Origin: Periplaneta americana
Lineage: Eukaryota > Arthropoda > Insecta > Blattodea > Blattidae
Reading direction: 5' to 3'
DNA: 64,000 nt
Assembly: GCF_040183065.1 (NCBI RefSeq)
Contig: NC_091118.1
Span: 210,101,529-210,165,528, forward strand
The position numbers and the translations under genes are program-made. The notes under the pieces were generated by a model that made no database searches, was not told where the DNA came from, and saw only the letters and a list, made by a program, of their open reading frames with translations. Shown here one piece after another: positions 11,380 to 21,710 of the stretch (positions are counted from its first letter, which is position 1; each line of letters starts with the position of its first letter).

Positions 11380-12112
11380 CTCTCTTTACCCACTCTTTTC
11401 AACACAACTTCATTTCTTATTCTGTCTGTCCAATTCACACGCTCCATTCTTCTCCATATCCACATTTCAAATGCTTCTAGTCGCTTCTCTTCACTTCGTC
11501 GTAATGTCCATGTTTCTGTCTCCATAAAATGCTACACTCCACACAAAGCACTTCTTTAGGGTCTTCCTTAGCCCTTTTCCAGAGGTCCGCAGAAAATGCT
11601 CCTTTTTCTCTTAAAAGCTTCCTTTTCCATTGCTATCCTCCTTTTGACTTCCTGGCAGCAGCTCATGTCACTGCTTATAGTACACCCCAAGTATTTGAAG
11701 TTGTCCACTTGCTCTACTGCCTCATTTAGAATTCGCACGTTTACCTTCTTTACTTTTCTTCCTATGACCATGGTCTTCGTCTTGTTTGCATTTATCTTCA
11801 TCCCATACTGCTCACAGCTGTCATTCAGCTCCAGTAGCATATCTCTCAGTATCATCTCCTCTTCTGCTAACAACGCCATATCATCAGCAAATCTTATGTA
11901 CTTTATTCTTCTTCCTCCTACTTTTACCCCTCCCATGTTCTGAAAACAGTTCTTCACCAAATCCTTCAAGTAGATGTTGAACAGGGTAGATGATAAAGTG
12001 TATTCTTGTCGTACTCCTCTCCCTATTTCACTTCCTTCAGATATTTCTTCTCCTATCGTAACTTTGACTCGTTGTTTCATATATAAGTTACTGAACATCC
12101 TCCTGTCTGATG
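10686..12112 (-). pseudogene. LINE family B, 3' half with intact FADD motif, split by another LINE
   Basis: Minus strand. The segment 11568-12112 encodes reverse-transcriptase palm motifs: GVRQEYTLSSTLFNIYL (motif B region) and FADDMALLAEE (catalytic FADD). GMKINANKTKTMVIG and FKYLGCTISSD follow. The C-terminus continues at 11382-11567. After an insertion it resumes at 10686-10947 with NWLGHWPGRN and GECWVCSERP. The gap (10948-11381) is a plus-strand fragment of the (ATT)n-tailed LINE, so that family was active after this copy landed. Motif B is altered, with E in place of the usual Q-G/C step. Other copies lie at 28396 and 33045. Confidence 0.8.
10948..11381 (+). mobile_element. LINE family ATT, 3' UTR fragment inserted in LINE B
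   Basis: It contains the diagnostic GGCTGGTTGAGTGGAAGAGAAGG...GGCCTTAACTCTGCCAG block followed by (ATT)n at 11334-11380. The LINE B sequence interrupted at ATTCTC resumes immediately after the tail. A near-identical 3' UTR lies at 61916-62189. Confidence 0.75.
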
Positions 12113-12240
12113 ATAGCGAAATGAGGCCGTGAGGATTTGCCATATATTACCCGACATTTGGCTTACGGTTAAGAAAAACCTCGGGAAAAGATCCCATCCA
12201 ATAATCAGACCAAACGGGAATCGAACCTGCACCCTAGCGG
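12113..12240 (-). mobile_element. SINE family S2 fragment
   Basis: It matches the middle of the S2 SINE at 41629-41877 (GATAGCGAAATGAGGCCG..., CTTACGGTTA..AAACCTCGG, ACGGGAATCGAACC). It stops inside the tRNA-like head just after the B box. Confidence 0.65.
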
Positions 12241-12247
12241 AAAGGTA

Positions 12248-13353
12248 GGGTAAAAGTGCCTAATTCCGTGATACCTCTAATCCCGTGATAAAATTTCTAT
12301 TGACTGCCATGGAGTTGTGGTCTCTGACTTTTAAGTTTTTGAAATACCTACAGATGCCAGGAGATGTCTTCTTTTCAATTCTATTGACTACCCGCCTTTT
12401 GTTTAGACGCACTCGACTGCGGAAGCTTTTGTTCAGTGAAAGGTGGTTGACCAGTAAGTTTTTCTTTCTCTTCTGACCACTCTTCAAGAAACATTTTATA
12501 TTTGAGGTAGAATTAATATAGCATTATAAAAATGATATATTACTGTAGATTACAGTCAGCTGAATCAATGTGTATGATTATTTAAACATTGTGAGACAAT
12601 AACAATGCTACAGGAGCTTTCCAATTTTCGGATTTATTTTCATATTTCTCCTTCCTGGCTCACTTGACCAGTGATGCCAACGCTAAATTGTGAAAATTAA
12701 TGTCTATGAAAGAAAATAGTTCGTGGTAATAATAACAGAAATAAGTTATAGAGAAACATCAATTATAATTATAATAAAATAATAGGGCATATATTTGAAT
12801 AATTACTGATGTTGTTAGGAATATAAATAATGAGAAATAATTGTGTTATAATTCAATTTATTCAAATTTAATTTTGTATTGAATTTAACTTTCAGTTTAT
12901 TTTGTTTACAATATATTAATATGTAATATATATTCCTATAGTTACACAAATGTTGTCTATGAAATTTGTCACTTATGCCCTTTTTTTTGTTGTAATTTGT
13001 TTAATCCATATTAAAACAATATACCATTACTTTAAAGTGTTTTTTTCAAATACACGTTTGTTTTCTTAGCAGTTAATAAGGATTATTTTAGTATCACGGA
13101 ATTGGGATATCACTCACGGAATTAGGAAACCACTATCACGGAGTTTGGATCCCTGTCACGGATTTAGGAGCCTCTGTATAGCAATGAAGAATCATATATT
13201 ATATATCGAACTTGTGACACTGTTGACACTGAATGTTGTAAAAACTGTAGCTTAAGGTTCAAATAACGTCATTTAGGTGTTATTTGAATTAGTACAATTT
13301 TAGTCTAAATATAGACTTTATTAAATATGTCACGGAATTAGGCAACCTTACCC
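12248..13353. mobile_element. TA-flanked DNA transposon with multiplied end motif
   Basis: The left end GGGTAAAAGTGCCTAATTCCGTGA is mirrored by TCACGGAATTAGGCAACCTTACCC on the right. TA lies on each side (12246-12247, 13354-13355). The motif TCACGGAATTAGG recurs near the right end at 13094, 13114, 13136 and 13156. Two inverted copies lie at 12259 and 12275 near the left end. The interior has only a short minus-strand frame (12260-12487) rich in basic residues that I cannot assign. A TA duplication is compatible with Tc1/mariner/pogo relatives. Repeated subterminal motifs may be transposase binding sites, by analogy with other families. Confidence 0.7.
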
Positions 13354-13355
13354 TA

Positions 13356-13909
13356 TATAATAAGAATGTATGTGTCATATTTGTGACAGTCATTTTTCTG
13401 AGAGAATATCCAGAATCATAAATTCTGTGACTCATGCGTCAATCCTGCGATGTATAATAAGAAACGTCTATACATAAAGTATGCAGGTAAGGAAACTTCC
13501 ATTTTTACAAATCAACTGATCACGTCAATGCATATGGCTGTTGAAATGTATTCTGTCGTAGGGAGGGGGAGGTGGCGTCTGTGTCTTGCACACGACAGAG
13601 TAAATTCTAAAATATTGAACACCTTTCCTGGACTTATTTGTTCTACACCCCTTTTCAAGGCGGGTGGGAGATGCTTTCCCTTTGAGCCCCGGATAAATTA
13701 TGACCAATGTAAACACGACGTAACGTTTGACGTCTACTTGAAGTAAAATAAATAGAACACAAGAACAATAGTGTGCTGGAAGTATTGCTTCATTTGTTTC
13801 ATACCGGGAATCCTAATGTCACGACATTATACACAGAAGCTGATCGATATCCTTGTACTCAGGTCTTGCTGTTACCCCCAGTGATAGAAAGAATATGGAA
13901 GAGCAGTTA
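13356..13909. other. No recognisable feature
   Basis: A 98-codon frame at 13450-13746 has no recognisable domain and no codon or splice support. I see nothing else. Confidence 0.45.
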
Positions 13910-13911
13910 TA

Positions 13912-14778
13912 CAGCGTGTTTAAAAAATATGGGGCATAATTTCAGGTATGTATTTCCCACATGTAGACAATCAAAATAGTTCATTACAACATGTGTTCGG
14001 AAATGCTTTATTTCCGAGTTATGTCCTTCACAACATTGAAATTCACCGGAACGTTTTTCTTTCCGTAGGTCGTTGCCGTTAAAGGAGACATTAAGAGGGC
14101 ACTATGACAGTTCATTCCGAGGCGAAGGTTACATTCAGTGTTGTGTAGGCGTTAGACTGTGCGACATGTATTCAAATCAAGAGCTGGCAGAGACACACTT
14201 CATGTACGGCAAGGCGGACGGCAATGCTGCGCTGGCTCGTCGTTTGTACCAGAAGAGGTACCCACAGCGACAATGTCCAGATCGGAAGACATTTGTACGT
14301 CTCCATTACCGTCTGTGCGAGTATGGAAAATTTAACTCTCCTGGTTTGGGAAGGGGACCAAGATCTACAACTCCAGAAGTACAGGAGGAGATTCTGGAGG
14401 CTGTGAACATGACTCCTTCTATCAGCACACGAAGGGTAGCGTTGCAAGTCAATGTTCCTCATACGGCTGTCTGGAGACTGTTGAAAGAGTATCAATTGTA
14501 TCCTTATCATTTGCAACGTGTACAGGCCCTGGGATCGTGTTCGCAGGTCAATGAGACATCGATGTGAGGTCTGTATTCAAGCAGGAGGTGGACATTTTAA
14601 ACATCTTCTGTAATGACAACGACCTGCGGAAAGAAAACCTTTCCGGTGAATTTCAGTGTTGTGAAGGCCATAACTCGGAAATAAAGCATTTCCGGACACA
14701 TGTTGTAATGAACTATTTTGATTGTCTACATGTGGAAAATACATACCTGAAATTATGCCTCGTATTTTAAACACCCTG
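13912..14778 (+). mobile_element. Tc1/mariner-superfamily element with about 168-bp inverted ends, internally deleted
   Basis: The ends CAG(C/G)GTGTTTAAAA... form inverted repeats of about 168 bp (13912-14080 and 14612-14778). They are flanked by TA (13910-13911, 14779-14780). The long imperfect arms share GGCATAATTTCAGGTATG and GTTCGGAAATG. Only the 5' part of a transposase gene lies between the arms, so the copy is non-autonomous. A single arm of a related element adjoins the satellite at 45425. Confidence 0.85.
14166..14567 (+). pseudogene. Truncated Tc1/mariner-like transposase: N-terminal DNA-binding region only
   Basis: From the ATG at 14166 the frame gives about 133 residues. The order is an N-terminal helix-turn-helix (YSNQELAETHFMYGKADGN, then RRLYQKRYPQ), a linker (GLGRGPRSTTPEVQEEILEAV), and a second helix-turn-helix (STRRVALQVNVPHTAVWRLL). 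A YPYHLQRVQAL motif follows. This layout matches a family of insect Tc1/mariner-related transposases whose paired N-terminal domains bind the inverted ends. The catalytic DDE/D domain is entirely missing; the frame ends before the right inverted arm. A related C-terminal piece lies at 44260-44502. Confidence 0.75.
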
Positions 14779-15211
14779 TATATGGGTCAATCTAGTGTTA
14801 CAGATGTGACTAATAATATTTTTTTATTTTAGTTGGTTATTTTACGACGCTTTATCAACATGTTAGATTATTTAGCGTCTGAATGAGATGAAGGTGATAA
14901 TGCCGGTGAAATGAGTCCGGGGTCCAACATCGAAAGTTACCCAGCATTTGCTCATATTGGGTTGAGGGAAAACCCCGGAAAAAACTTCAACCAGACAGGG
15001 CATCGTTGCGCCACACGGTCAGATAAAGTGCAGCATATAAAAAGGGTCCCTGTTTTGTGGGCATAGTTGAGCCCCGTTCCCTTCAGGTAGAGAAAAGGTC
15101 ATGGCATAGTTGCGCCCCGATGAAATAGGTAGAGAAAAAGACACTACGGGAACTCGAGTCTCGTAATCAACCAGCCTTATTGATTTCTTATGCGATTTAT
15201 ATTCATTATCG

Positions 15212-15340
15212 ATACCGTTAAAATGAACACCATGAAGTTGGCAGTATTTTATTAACTGTTTTTCTACTGTTTATGCAGTGATTATCAATCGCCTACCGTT
15301 AAAATGAACACCATGAAGTTGGCAGTACTTTATTAACTGA
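15212..15340 (+). repeat. Two-copy direct repeat inside the foldback-like element
   Basis: A segment of about 47 bp beginning TACCGTTAAAATGAACACC and ending TTTATTAACTG occurs at 15213-15259 and again at 15295-15340. The period is about 82 bp and only a few bases differ. Confidence 0.9.
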
Positions 15341-15443
15341 CATATTCAAATGAGTGAGCCGTTGGAATATGGGGCCTTAGCAGTCTTGACCTTTTATTAG
15401 TGATTTTCACACCGTCTGTGGCGTATAGTGAGGTTAATTTAAA

Positions 15444-15690
15444 ATGAATGTTAAGTTTAGTGAAAAGGGTGAAGAGTTAATAATTGATAATGGCTCTAAT
15501 TTTCAATTTTCGAAACCCTGTACCGTAGGGTTAAGATATCGATGTAGAAACAAAAAATGCAGTTCATTTATTGTGTGTGATCAATAAAAAAGTGTTATTG
15601 TAAATAGCAAAATTGATCATATGCTAGGCCTACCCGATTTCAATGCAGCTATCACTGTAATATTTTTAAGTAATTTATTTATTTTATGAC
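15444..15690 (+). pseudogene. FLYWCH-like zinc-finger relic in the foldback-like element
   Basis: From ATG at 15444 the frame runs 47 codons to TAA (15585-15587). It continues in the same frame without another stop for about 30 codons. The first part shows an aromatic strand (GSNFQFSKP), then GLRYRCRNKKCSSF with two cysteines four residues apart. After the stop, VNSKIDHM supplies a histidine. Aromatic-...-YRC-x4-C-...-H is the FLYWCH/WRKY-GCM1 zinc-finger pattern, found (from memory) in Mutator-like and Phantom transposases. No DDE domain follows. It is the only coding trace in the element. The length is too short for certainty. Confidence 0.5.
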
Positions 15691-15718
15691 AATCACTTTC
15701 GTGTGTACTATGCTCATC

Positions 15719-17097
15719 GGGGCGCAACTATGCCATGTCAATTCTGCTACCTGATTTCTTCGGGGCGCAACTATGCCATGTCCCATCTGCTACCTGATTT
15801 CTTCGGGGCGCAACTATGCCATGTCCCATCTGCTACCTGATTTCTTCGGGGCGCAACTATGCCATGTCCCATCTGCTTCCTAATTTCTTCGGGGCGCAAC
15901 TATGCCATGTCCCATCTGCTACCTGATTTCTTCGGGGCGCAACTATGCCATGTCCCATCTGCTACCTGATTTCTTACGGGCGCAACTATGCCATGTCCAT
16001 CCTGCTACCTGATTTCTTCGGGGCGCAACTATGCCATGTCCCATCTGCTACCTGATTTCTTCTGGACGCAACTATGCCATGTCCATCCTGCTACCTGATT
16101 TCTTCGGGGCGCAACTATGCCATGTCCATCCTGCTACCTGATTTCTTCGGGGCGCAACTATGCCATGTCCATTCTGCTACCTGATTTCTTCGGGGCGCAA
16201 CTATGCCATGTCCATCCTGCTTCCTAATTTCTTCGGGGCGCAACTATGCCATGTCCATCCTGCTACCTGATTTCTTCGGGGCGCAACTATGCCATGTCCC
16301 ATCTGCTACCTGATTTCTTCGGGGCGCAACTATGCCATGTCCCATCTGCTACCTGATTTCTTCGGGGCGCAACTATGCCATGTCCCATCTGCTTCCTAAT
16401 TTCTTCGGGGCGCAACTATGCCATGTCCCATCTGCTACCTGATTTCTTCGGGGCGCAACTATGCCATGTCCCATCTGCTACCTGATTTCTTCCGGGCGCA
16501 ACTATGCCATGTCCATCCTGCTACCTGATTTCTTCGGGGCGCAACTATGCCATGTCCCATCTGCTACCTGATTTCTTCGGGGCGCAACTATGCCATGTCC
16601 ATCCTGCTACCTGATTTCTTCGGGGCGCAACTATGCCATGTCCATTCTGCTACCTGATTTCTTCGGGGCGCAACTATGCCATGTCCATCCTGCTTCCTAA
16701 TTTCTTCAGGGCGCAACTATGCCATGTCCATCCTGCTACCTGATTTCTTCGGGGCGCAACTATGCCATGTCCCATCTGCTACCTGATTTCTTCGGGGCGC
16801 AACTATGCCATGTCCCATCTGCTACCTGATTTCTTCCGGGCGCAACTATGCCATGTCCATCCTGCTACCTGATTTCTTCGGGGCGCAACTATGCCATGTC
16901 CCATCTGCTACCTGATTTCTTCGGGACGCAACTATGCCATGTCCATCCTGCTACCTGATTTCTTCTGGGCGCAACTATGCCATGTCCCGTCTGCTACCTG
17001 ATTTCTTCGGGACGCAACTATGCCATGTCCCATCTGCTACCTGATTTCTTCGGGGCGCAATTATGCCATGCCTAGGCCTCCTAATTGACCGCGGGGC
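15719..17097 (+). repeat. 43-bp tandem array, about 32 monomers, right arm of the foldback-like element
   Basis: The monomer is GGGGCGCAACTATGCCATGT, then CCCATCTGCTACCTG, then ATTTCTTC. It has discrete variants (CCCATCTGCT, CCATCCTGCT, CCATTCTGCT, TGCTTCCTAA). The TGCTTCC variants at 15874 and 16390 are 516 bp apart (12 monomers). Those at 16219 and 16691 are about 473 bp apart (11 monomers). The order of variants in the first and second thirds matches, so the array grew partly by duplicating blocks of 11-12 monomers. This is not a CRISPR: there are no unique spacers. Confidence 0.95.
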
Positions 17098-17211
17098 GCA
17101 ACTATGCCATACCGAACCAGGTAACTTGTCCCGACCGGGAATCGAACCCGGGCCACCTGGTTTCGCGGCTAGACGCGCTAACCGTTACTCCACAGGTGTG
17201 GACCTAATAAT

Positions 17212-18215
17212 TAGTTATATTGACTAAAAGACTTAAGATTATGTCAATGTTTTATCTTGTAGGCAGTTGAAAAAGTCTAGTTATCTAGTTGTTGATTAGT
17301 AATTATGAAGTCCATATCTTTTGTCTAAGAAAAAAGGGGGAGAGAAGACGAATGGCCAGTTTGTACAAGTAATGTTTAATTTTGCTTAACGAATGTTAAA
17401 TTATAAGTCTGTTCATTTTTAACGCTTTGTTAATGTATTTTCCATTTGTTCAAGATAATTTTGTTTAAGATAACCAACACTTAACTATAACGTCTGTTAG
17501 CACTATTTTAACTACTCAACAGCAGTTGGTAATGATTCTACAGATGTAAGACAATTTTTGATTGGCTAAAATTAATCTTTAAATTCCCTATTATAGAGTG
17601 AGTCATGGAACTTGCATAAAATTACAACCTGTTATAGTAGGCCATAAACAAACAGTTGACAAATGAAAGTTGTAGGTGACGTACTGAATAATAATTACAA
17701 AGTAAGGTTATATTTCCTCATTGCTATTATGGATACGAAATACGAAAGAAATAAAATAACACTGATGTATTGAAACAGTCCAAAGTATTTTTTGAATGTT
17801 ATATTACCAGTCATATGCTAAACATTCCCTACAGAGAGACACAAAATATTAATTTCGCAACTTCTGTTCGAACAGCTGTGGAGACATCGGCCACATTTAA
17901 CTAACTGTTAAACGAATTAATTGCCCGAAATCCTACATTTAAAATTAACAAATTGTTAACAATCTGTTAAACCAAACTGGTGTTGAAAACATACAATTTT
18001 ATTAATTAACAAGCTCTTTAGAGTTTAACAGTCGTTAAATTTTCTAACAATACTTGGAAAAACCGGCCATAAATGTTACCAATGTGACAAAATTTTCTAT
18101 AGGCATTGCGTGTTCAGGTAGTTCATTCAGTAACTCTGCTAATTGATAAGTTCTATGTCTGTAAGATTTTAGAACAAGATTATCTTTTTTTAACTTGAAT
18201 TTGCGTTTGACCAAG
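17212..18215. other. AT-rich stretch, no supported feature
   Basis: The word GTTAA/TTAAC is common, especially at 17880-18040, but I could not resolve terminal repeats or a coding frame. Confidence 0.45.
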
Positions 18216-18395
18216 GACACACAGAACATTTATAACCATGTGGGACCCCTACGTCGGCAAGAAAGGACAGGTAAGACCACTACTCAGGTGGTCTGACATG
18301 TTTACAAAAGAGGCGAGCAAACTATAGTCAAGGCCCGCAAAGGACAGAGTTTTATGGAGAAAACTAACAAAGGGCAATGTAAACAGCGAACATGA
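18216..18395 (+). pseudogene. LINE C-terminal scrap
   Basis: The frame starting MWDPYVGKKGQVRPLLRWSD (18239 onward), followed after a stop by RPAKDRVLWRKL, resembles the C-terminal RGRP-x-RW-x-D ... DR-x-x-W module of many insect LINE ORF2 proteins. One in-frame stop separates the two motifs. The 45-bp minisatellite begins directly downstream, so the array may have expanded from the 3' end of this LINE. Family not assigned. Confidence 0.45.
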
Positions 18396-18934
18396 TCAGT
18401 GTTAAAATACTGTAAATAGTAAAGTCAGTGTTTATGAACGTGCTAATTAAAATATTGTTAATAGTAAAGTCAGTGTTCGTGAAAGTGCTAGTTAAAATAT
18501 TGTAAATAGTGAAGTCAGTGTTTGTGAGAGTGTTAGTTAAAATATTGTAAATAGTGAAGTCAGTGTTTGTGAAATTGCCATTAAAATATTTTAAATAGTG
18601 AGGTCAGTGTTTGTGAGAGTGTTAGTTGAAATATTGTAAATAGTAAAGTCAGTGTTTGTGAAAGTGTTAGTTAAATTATTGTAAATAGTAAAGTCAGTGT
18701 TTGTGAGTGTGTTAGTTAAAATATTGTAAATAGTAAAGTCAGTGTTTGTTAAAGTGTTAGTTAAAATATTGTAAATAGTAAAGTTAGTGTTTGTGAAATG
18801 TTAGTTAAAATAATGTAAATAGTAAAGTCAGTGTTTATTAATGTATTAGTTAAATATTATAAATATTAATGCCAGTGTTTATGAAAGTGCTAGTTAAAAT
18901 ATTGTAAATGGTAAAGTCAGTGTTTGTGAAAGTC
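18396..18934 (+). repeat. 45-bp minisatellite, left segment
   Basis: About 12 units of TGTAAATAGTAAAGTCAGTG followed by TTTGTGAAAGTGTTAGTTAA and AATAT. They carry scattered substitutions (GTGAAGTC against GTAAAGTC, GAGAGTG against GAAAGTG). The array is interrupted by a LINE and continues at 19480. Confidence 0.95.
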
Positions 18935-19479
18935 ATCATCATCATAATAAACTTCAAGGTTTGGGAATAATGACCCGTTCCGTCTCCAGGACTTATCTGA
19001 TCTCTCCAGTGTTTTCTCGGTCTTCCAGGTGATCTTCGTCCTACTGGTTTGTATGTCCACATTCTTATTGGTAGTCGTCCGTCGTCCATTCCTTCAACGT
19101 GTCTTAGCCAATTCAACCTATAATTCTCGATTTTGTCTGTTATGCGCTCAACGTTTAATTGTTTACGGATATCTTCGTTTCAAATATGATCTAATAGTGT
19201 GTGTCCCGTTAAAGGTCTAAGGATACGCATCTCAGCGGCTTCTAGTTTTCTTTCCTGTCTTTTAATGAGGGTCCACGTTTCCGCACCATACACCAAAATT
19301 GGTACAGCTAATGTTTTATAAAATTTTAATATCGTGTCCACTCTAGCCTTTTTAAGTAATGTGCGTTTAATTGTTCCTACCATCTTTTGGAACTTCAGAA
19401 TTTTATTCTCTGCATCACATGATTCTATAAATGAAAGGTTGCAACCCAGGTAATTGAAGGTGTTAGTTTGTTCCAAAGT
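18935..19479 (-). pseudogene. LINE family C, 3' end, inserted in the 45-bp minisatellite
   Basis: Minus-strand motifs in order are NYLGCNLSFIE, KARVDTILKFYKTLAVPILV, YGAETWTLIKRQERKLEAAEMRILR in part, GHTLLDH, then after a frameshift HVEGMDDGRLPIRMW and GRRSPGRPRKHWRDQI. These are thumb-side and C-terminal signatures of a non-LTR reverse transcriptase ORF. The palm and endonuclease are absent. Flanking array sequence GTGTTTGT(G)AAAGT is repeated on both sides and is the likely target duplication. The 3' end is a short (CAT)n-like tail. A related copy lies at 50881-51327. Confidence 0.8.
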
Positions 19480-19727
19480 GTTTGTAAAGTGTTAGTTAAA
19501 ATATTATAAATAGTAAAGTCAGTGTTTGTGAAAGTGTTAGTTAAAATATTGTAAAAGTAAAGTCAGTGTTTGTGAAAAAGTGTTAGCTAAATATTGTAAA
19601 TAGTAAAGTCAGTGTTTGTGAAAGTGTTAGTTAAATATTATAAATAGTAAAATCAGTGTTTGTGAAAGTTTTAGATTACTATTTACAATATTTAACTAAC
19701 ACTTTCACAAACATCTGACTTGTAAAT
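19480..19727 (+). repeat. 45-bp minisatellite, right segment ending in an inverted unit
   Basis: Four to five direct units, then at about 19676 the array switches strand: the last unit (TTACTATTTACAATATTTAA ... CACTTTCACAAACATCTGAC) is the reverse complement of the monomer. The terminal pair therefore forms a hairpin of about 45 bp per arm with almost no loop. Confidence 0.9.
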
Positions 19728-21710
19728 GAATGTTTTAAATGGGTTGAAATCATTAATTTCTTCTCTTTTTGTAAGTTCATAGATTTTTTAAAGCAGAAGG
19801 TGTAATTTTTGGCAGGAAATATAACGTTTACTCCAAAACGTAGTTCAGAACGCATTACAAATTAATACCGAACATCTTTCGACGCATTCGCCAGTTGTGT
19901 ACGTTCTCAGAACTAGTTCTTTCACGGCCTTCTGAGTTTCTTGTCATATAAAATTATATTCTGAACTTAATTCTTCATAAAATATATCACTATCACCTCA
20001 CTCGTGATCAACTATATTTTTTTTTATTTTAACCTGTCTAGTCTCGAAGCGTTTTAACCTCAACCTCAGATTAAACCATCTGCCCATGCGTTAGCAATTC
20101 AGAATTTCAGTTCCTGCTCTTAATCGAGAACCAATTTCACTCGTTCTGAACGAGTTCCAGAAAACGTTGGAACAGCGAACTGGGAGTTCAGAATCGATTC
20201 TGATTCAGTTCAAGACTTGTTGGAATACACATTGAGTTACTGTGTATTAGCAGACAATTCTTATCCTTTTCAGTGTAAAATATAGATTTATCTAGTTCTT
20301 ACATTCAGATAAGAAATACTGAAAAACTCTGTAATTTTGCAGATTTATTTGTTTGATTTTTTATCAACAGTAATCTCACTAGAGGTCTTGATTTATCTAC
20401 AGAAAATCAAAACTCGAGTGGAATTTAACTGACTATTACACGATTAGAAGAAAGTATATAAAGATTAGAAGTAACGAAGTACTCTAATACAATAAAATAT
20501 TGACTTACGAAAATACAAAACTGTCTTCAAATTTGTATCATCTCAACATTATAAATATTACGGTAGTAGATGGCAGTAGTGTGTCAATATTAGCTCTTGT
20601 CTTGATATCAGTTGTGCCAACTATGGAATCTTTATTGAACTCTGTGGAAGGTTACTGGTCAAGAAGGCTTTGTTTATTCAGTTTCATTTTTATTAAAACA
20701 GTTGCATTCCTCTTCAATTATCCCGAGCCCAGTAATCAACGTCACTTGACAGATGATTTTCACTAAATCTTAGTATTAAACAATCTCTGATACGTGACTA
20801 TCCATAATATCATATAGCAGAAACTATAACAAACATAACCTAAATAATATAAACGAGTGTTAGAAAGGTTTTAATTAGGGATGATGAAATAAACAAGAAA
20901 CATTTTAATTAACGATGATGAAATAAAAAATAAACATGAATAATTTTAAAAGAAACAATTATTGAAATTACAATTTTCAAATTTGAATGTTTTAATGGTT
21001 GGTGGTTCAGTTGATGTTATATTAGACGTGTGCCTAAAAGAAGTGAACTCGTTGATGTACATGGTGTATCCCTCAACTTATTCAGGATTTCCGAATGGTG
21101 CTCTTCATTTATTTGTAAATAGGGTTTCAGGGAAGATGCATAGGTATGATAAGTGATCTTTATTAATTCTTGTTCTTGAATGCCAATGAGAGTCACATTT
21201 GAAAGTGCTGTGCATCGACTGGAGTGGTTTGTAATTTTCTGTTTTTTACATCCAGACCAGTGCAGTTTGAAATGTTGGCAAACAAAGAAACAAATGCTAG
21301 GGTAGTGATAAAAATAAACAAATACTAGGGACGCGATAAAATTGTGCGATAAGCAGCCATGATTGGTTGAAAGAAGTCCTTACGCACCGTTTTATTGGTC
21401 AAAGTAGTGTGACGTAGTAAAAGTGTAATAGTCATTTTAAACACACGCTAAACTATATTAATGTCTGAAAAATGAGTTTGTAAAAAATGATGTAAACCTG
21501 CTAGAAATGGCCTAGGAACGAATATAAATTTAACATTGAAATACATGTCTCACATTTTTCCAAAATGTCATATTCTGATAAAATATTATTCATATCATAT
21601 CTCTACCTATAAACCTAAACAAATTCATTATATTCTGATTTCAACCATTTAATCATTGAGTTTCCTTAGAACTAAGATATTTTCAGTAAATAAAGAAGAT
21701 AGTGGGTGGA
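19728..21710. other. Unassigned noncoding stretch
   Basis: Two short plus-strand frames (20500-20766, 20962-21156) lack any recognisable domain. Words such as GTTCTGAAC/GTTCAGAAC recur on both strands at 19850-20210 and could belong to an old element, but no clear ends are visible. Confidence 0.45.

Larger units (their letters stand above)
14995..17114. mobile_element. Foldback-like DNA transposon with asymmetric tandem-repeat arms
   Basis: This 2120-bp insert splits an S1 SINE and is flanked by AACCAG on both sides (14989-14994, 17115-17120). The ends are inverted copies of one motif: GGCATCGTTGCGCC near 14999 and its complement GGCGCAACTATGCC near 17096. The left arm holds two further inverted monomers 43 bp apart (15061, 15104). 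The right arm is a 1.38-kb direct array of the same 43-bp monomer. Between the arms lie a direct repeat and a FLYWCH-like zinc-finger relic. The architecture recalls Drosophila FB elements, whose NOF partner is Mutator-like. The visible 6-bp duplication is shorter than the usual 9 bp of that group; the three bases before it differ. Confidence 0.7.
14818..17203 (-). mobile_element. SINE family S1 copy split by a 2.1-kb insertion
   Basis: The tail side (14818-14994) and the tRNA-head side (17115-17203) are the two halves of one S1 SINE. The head keeps B box GGTTCGATTCCCGG on the minus strand. The outer duplication is CTAATAAT (14810-14817 and 17204-17211). The halves are separated by a foldback-like element. 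Confidence 0.85.

Noticed and set aside
13450-13746. 98-codon plus-strand frame
   Set aside because: No domain; open frames of this size are expected by chance in 64 kb on six frames.
14073-14165. Extended N-terminus for the mariner-like transposase
   Set aside because: The upstream codons begin at a TTG inside the inverted arm; the first ATG in good position is at 14166.
15719-17097. CRISPR-like array of regularly spaced repeats
   Set aside because: The monomers are contiguous 43-bp direct repeats with variants; there are no unique spacers, leader or cas genes, and the setting is an insect transposon.
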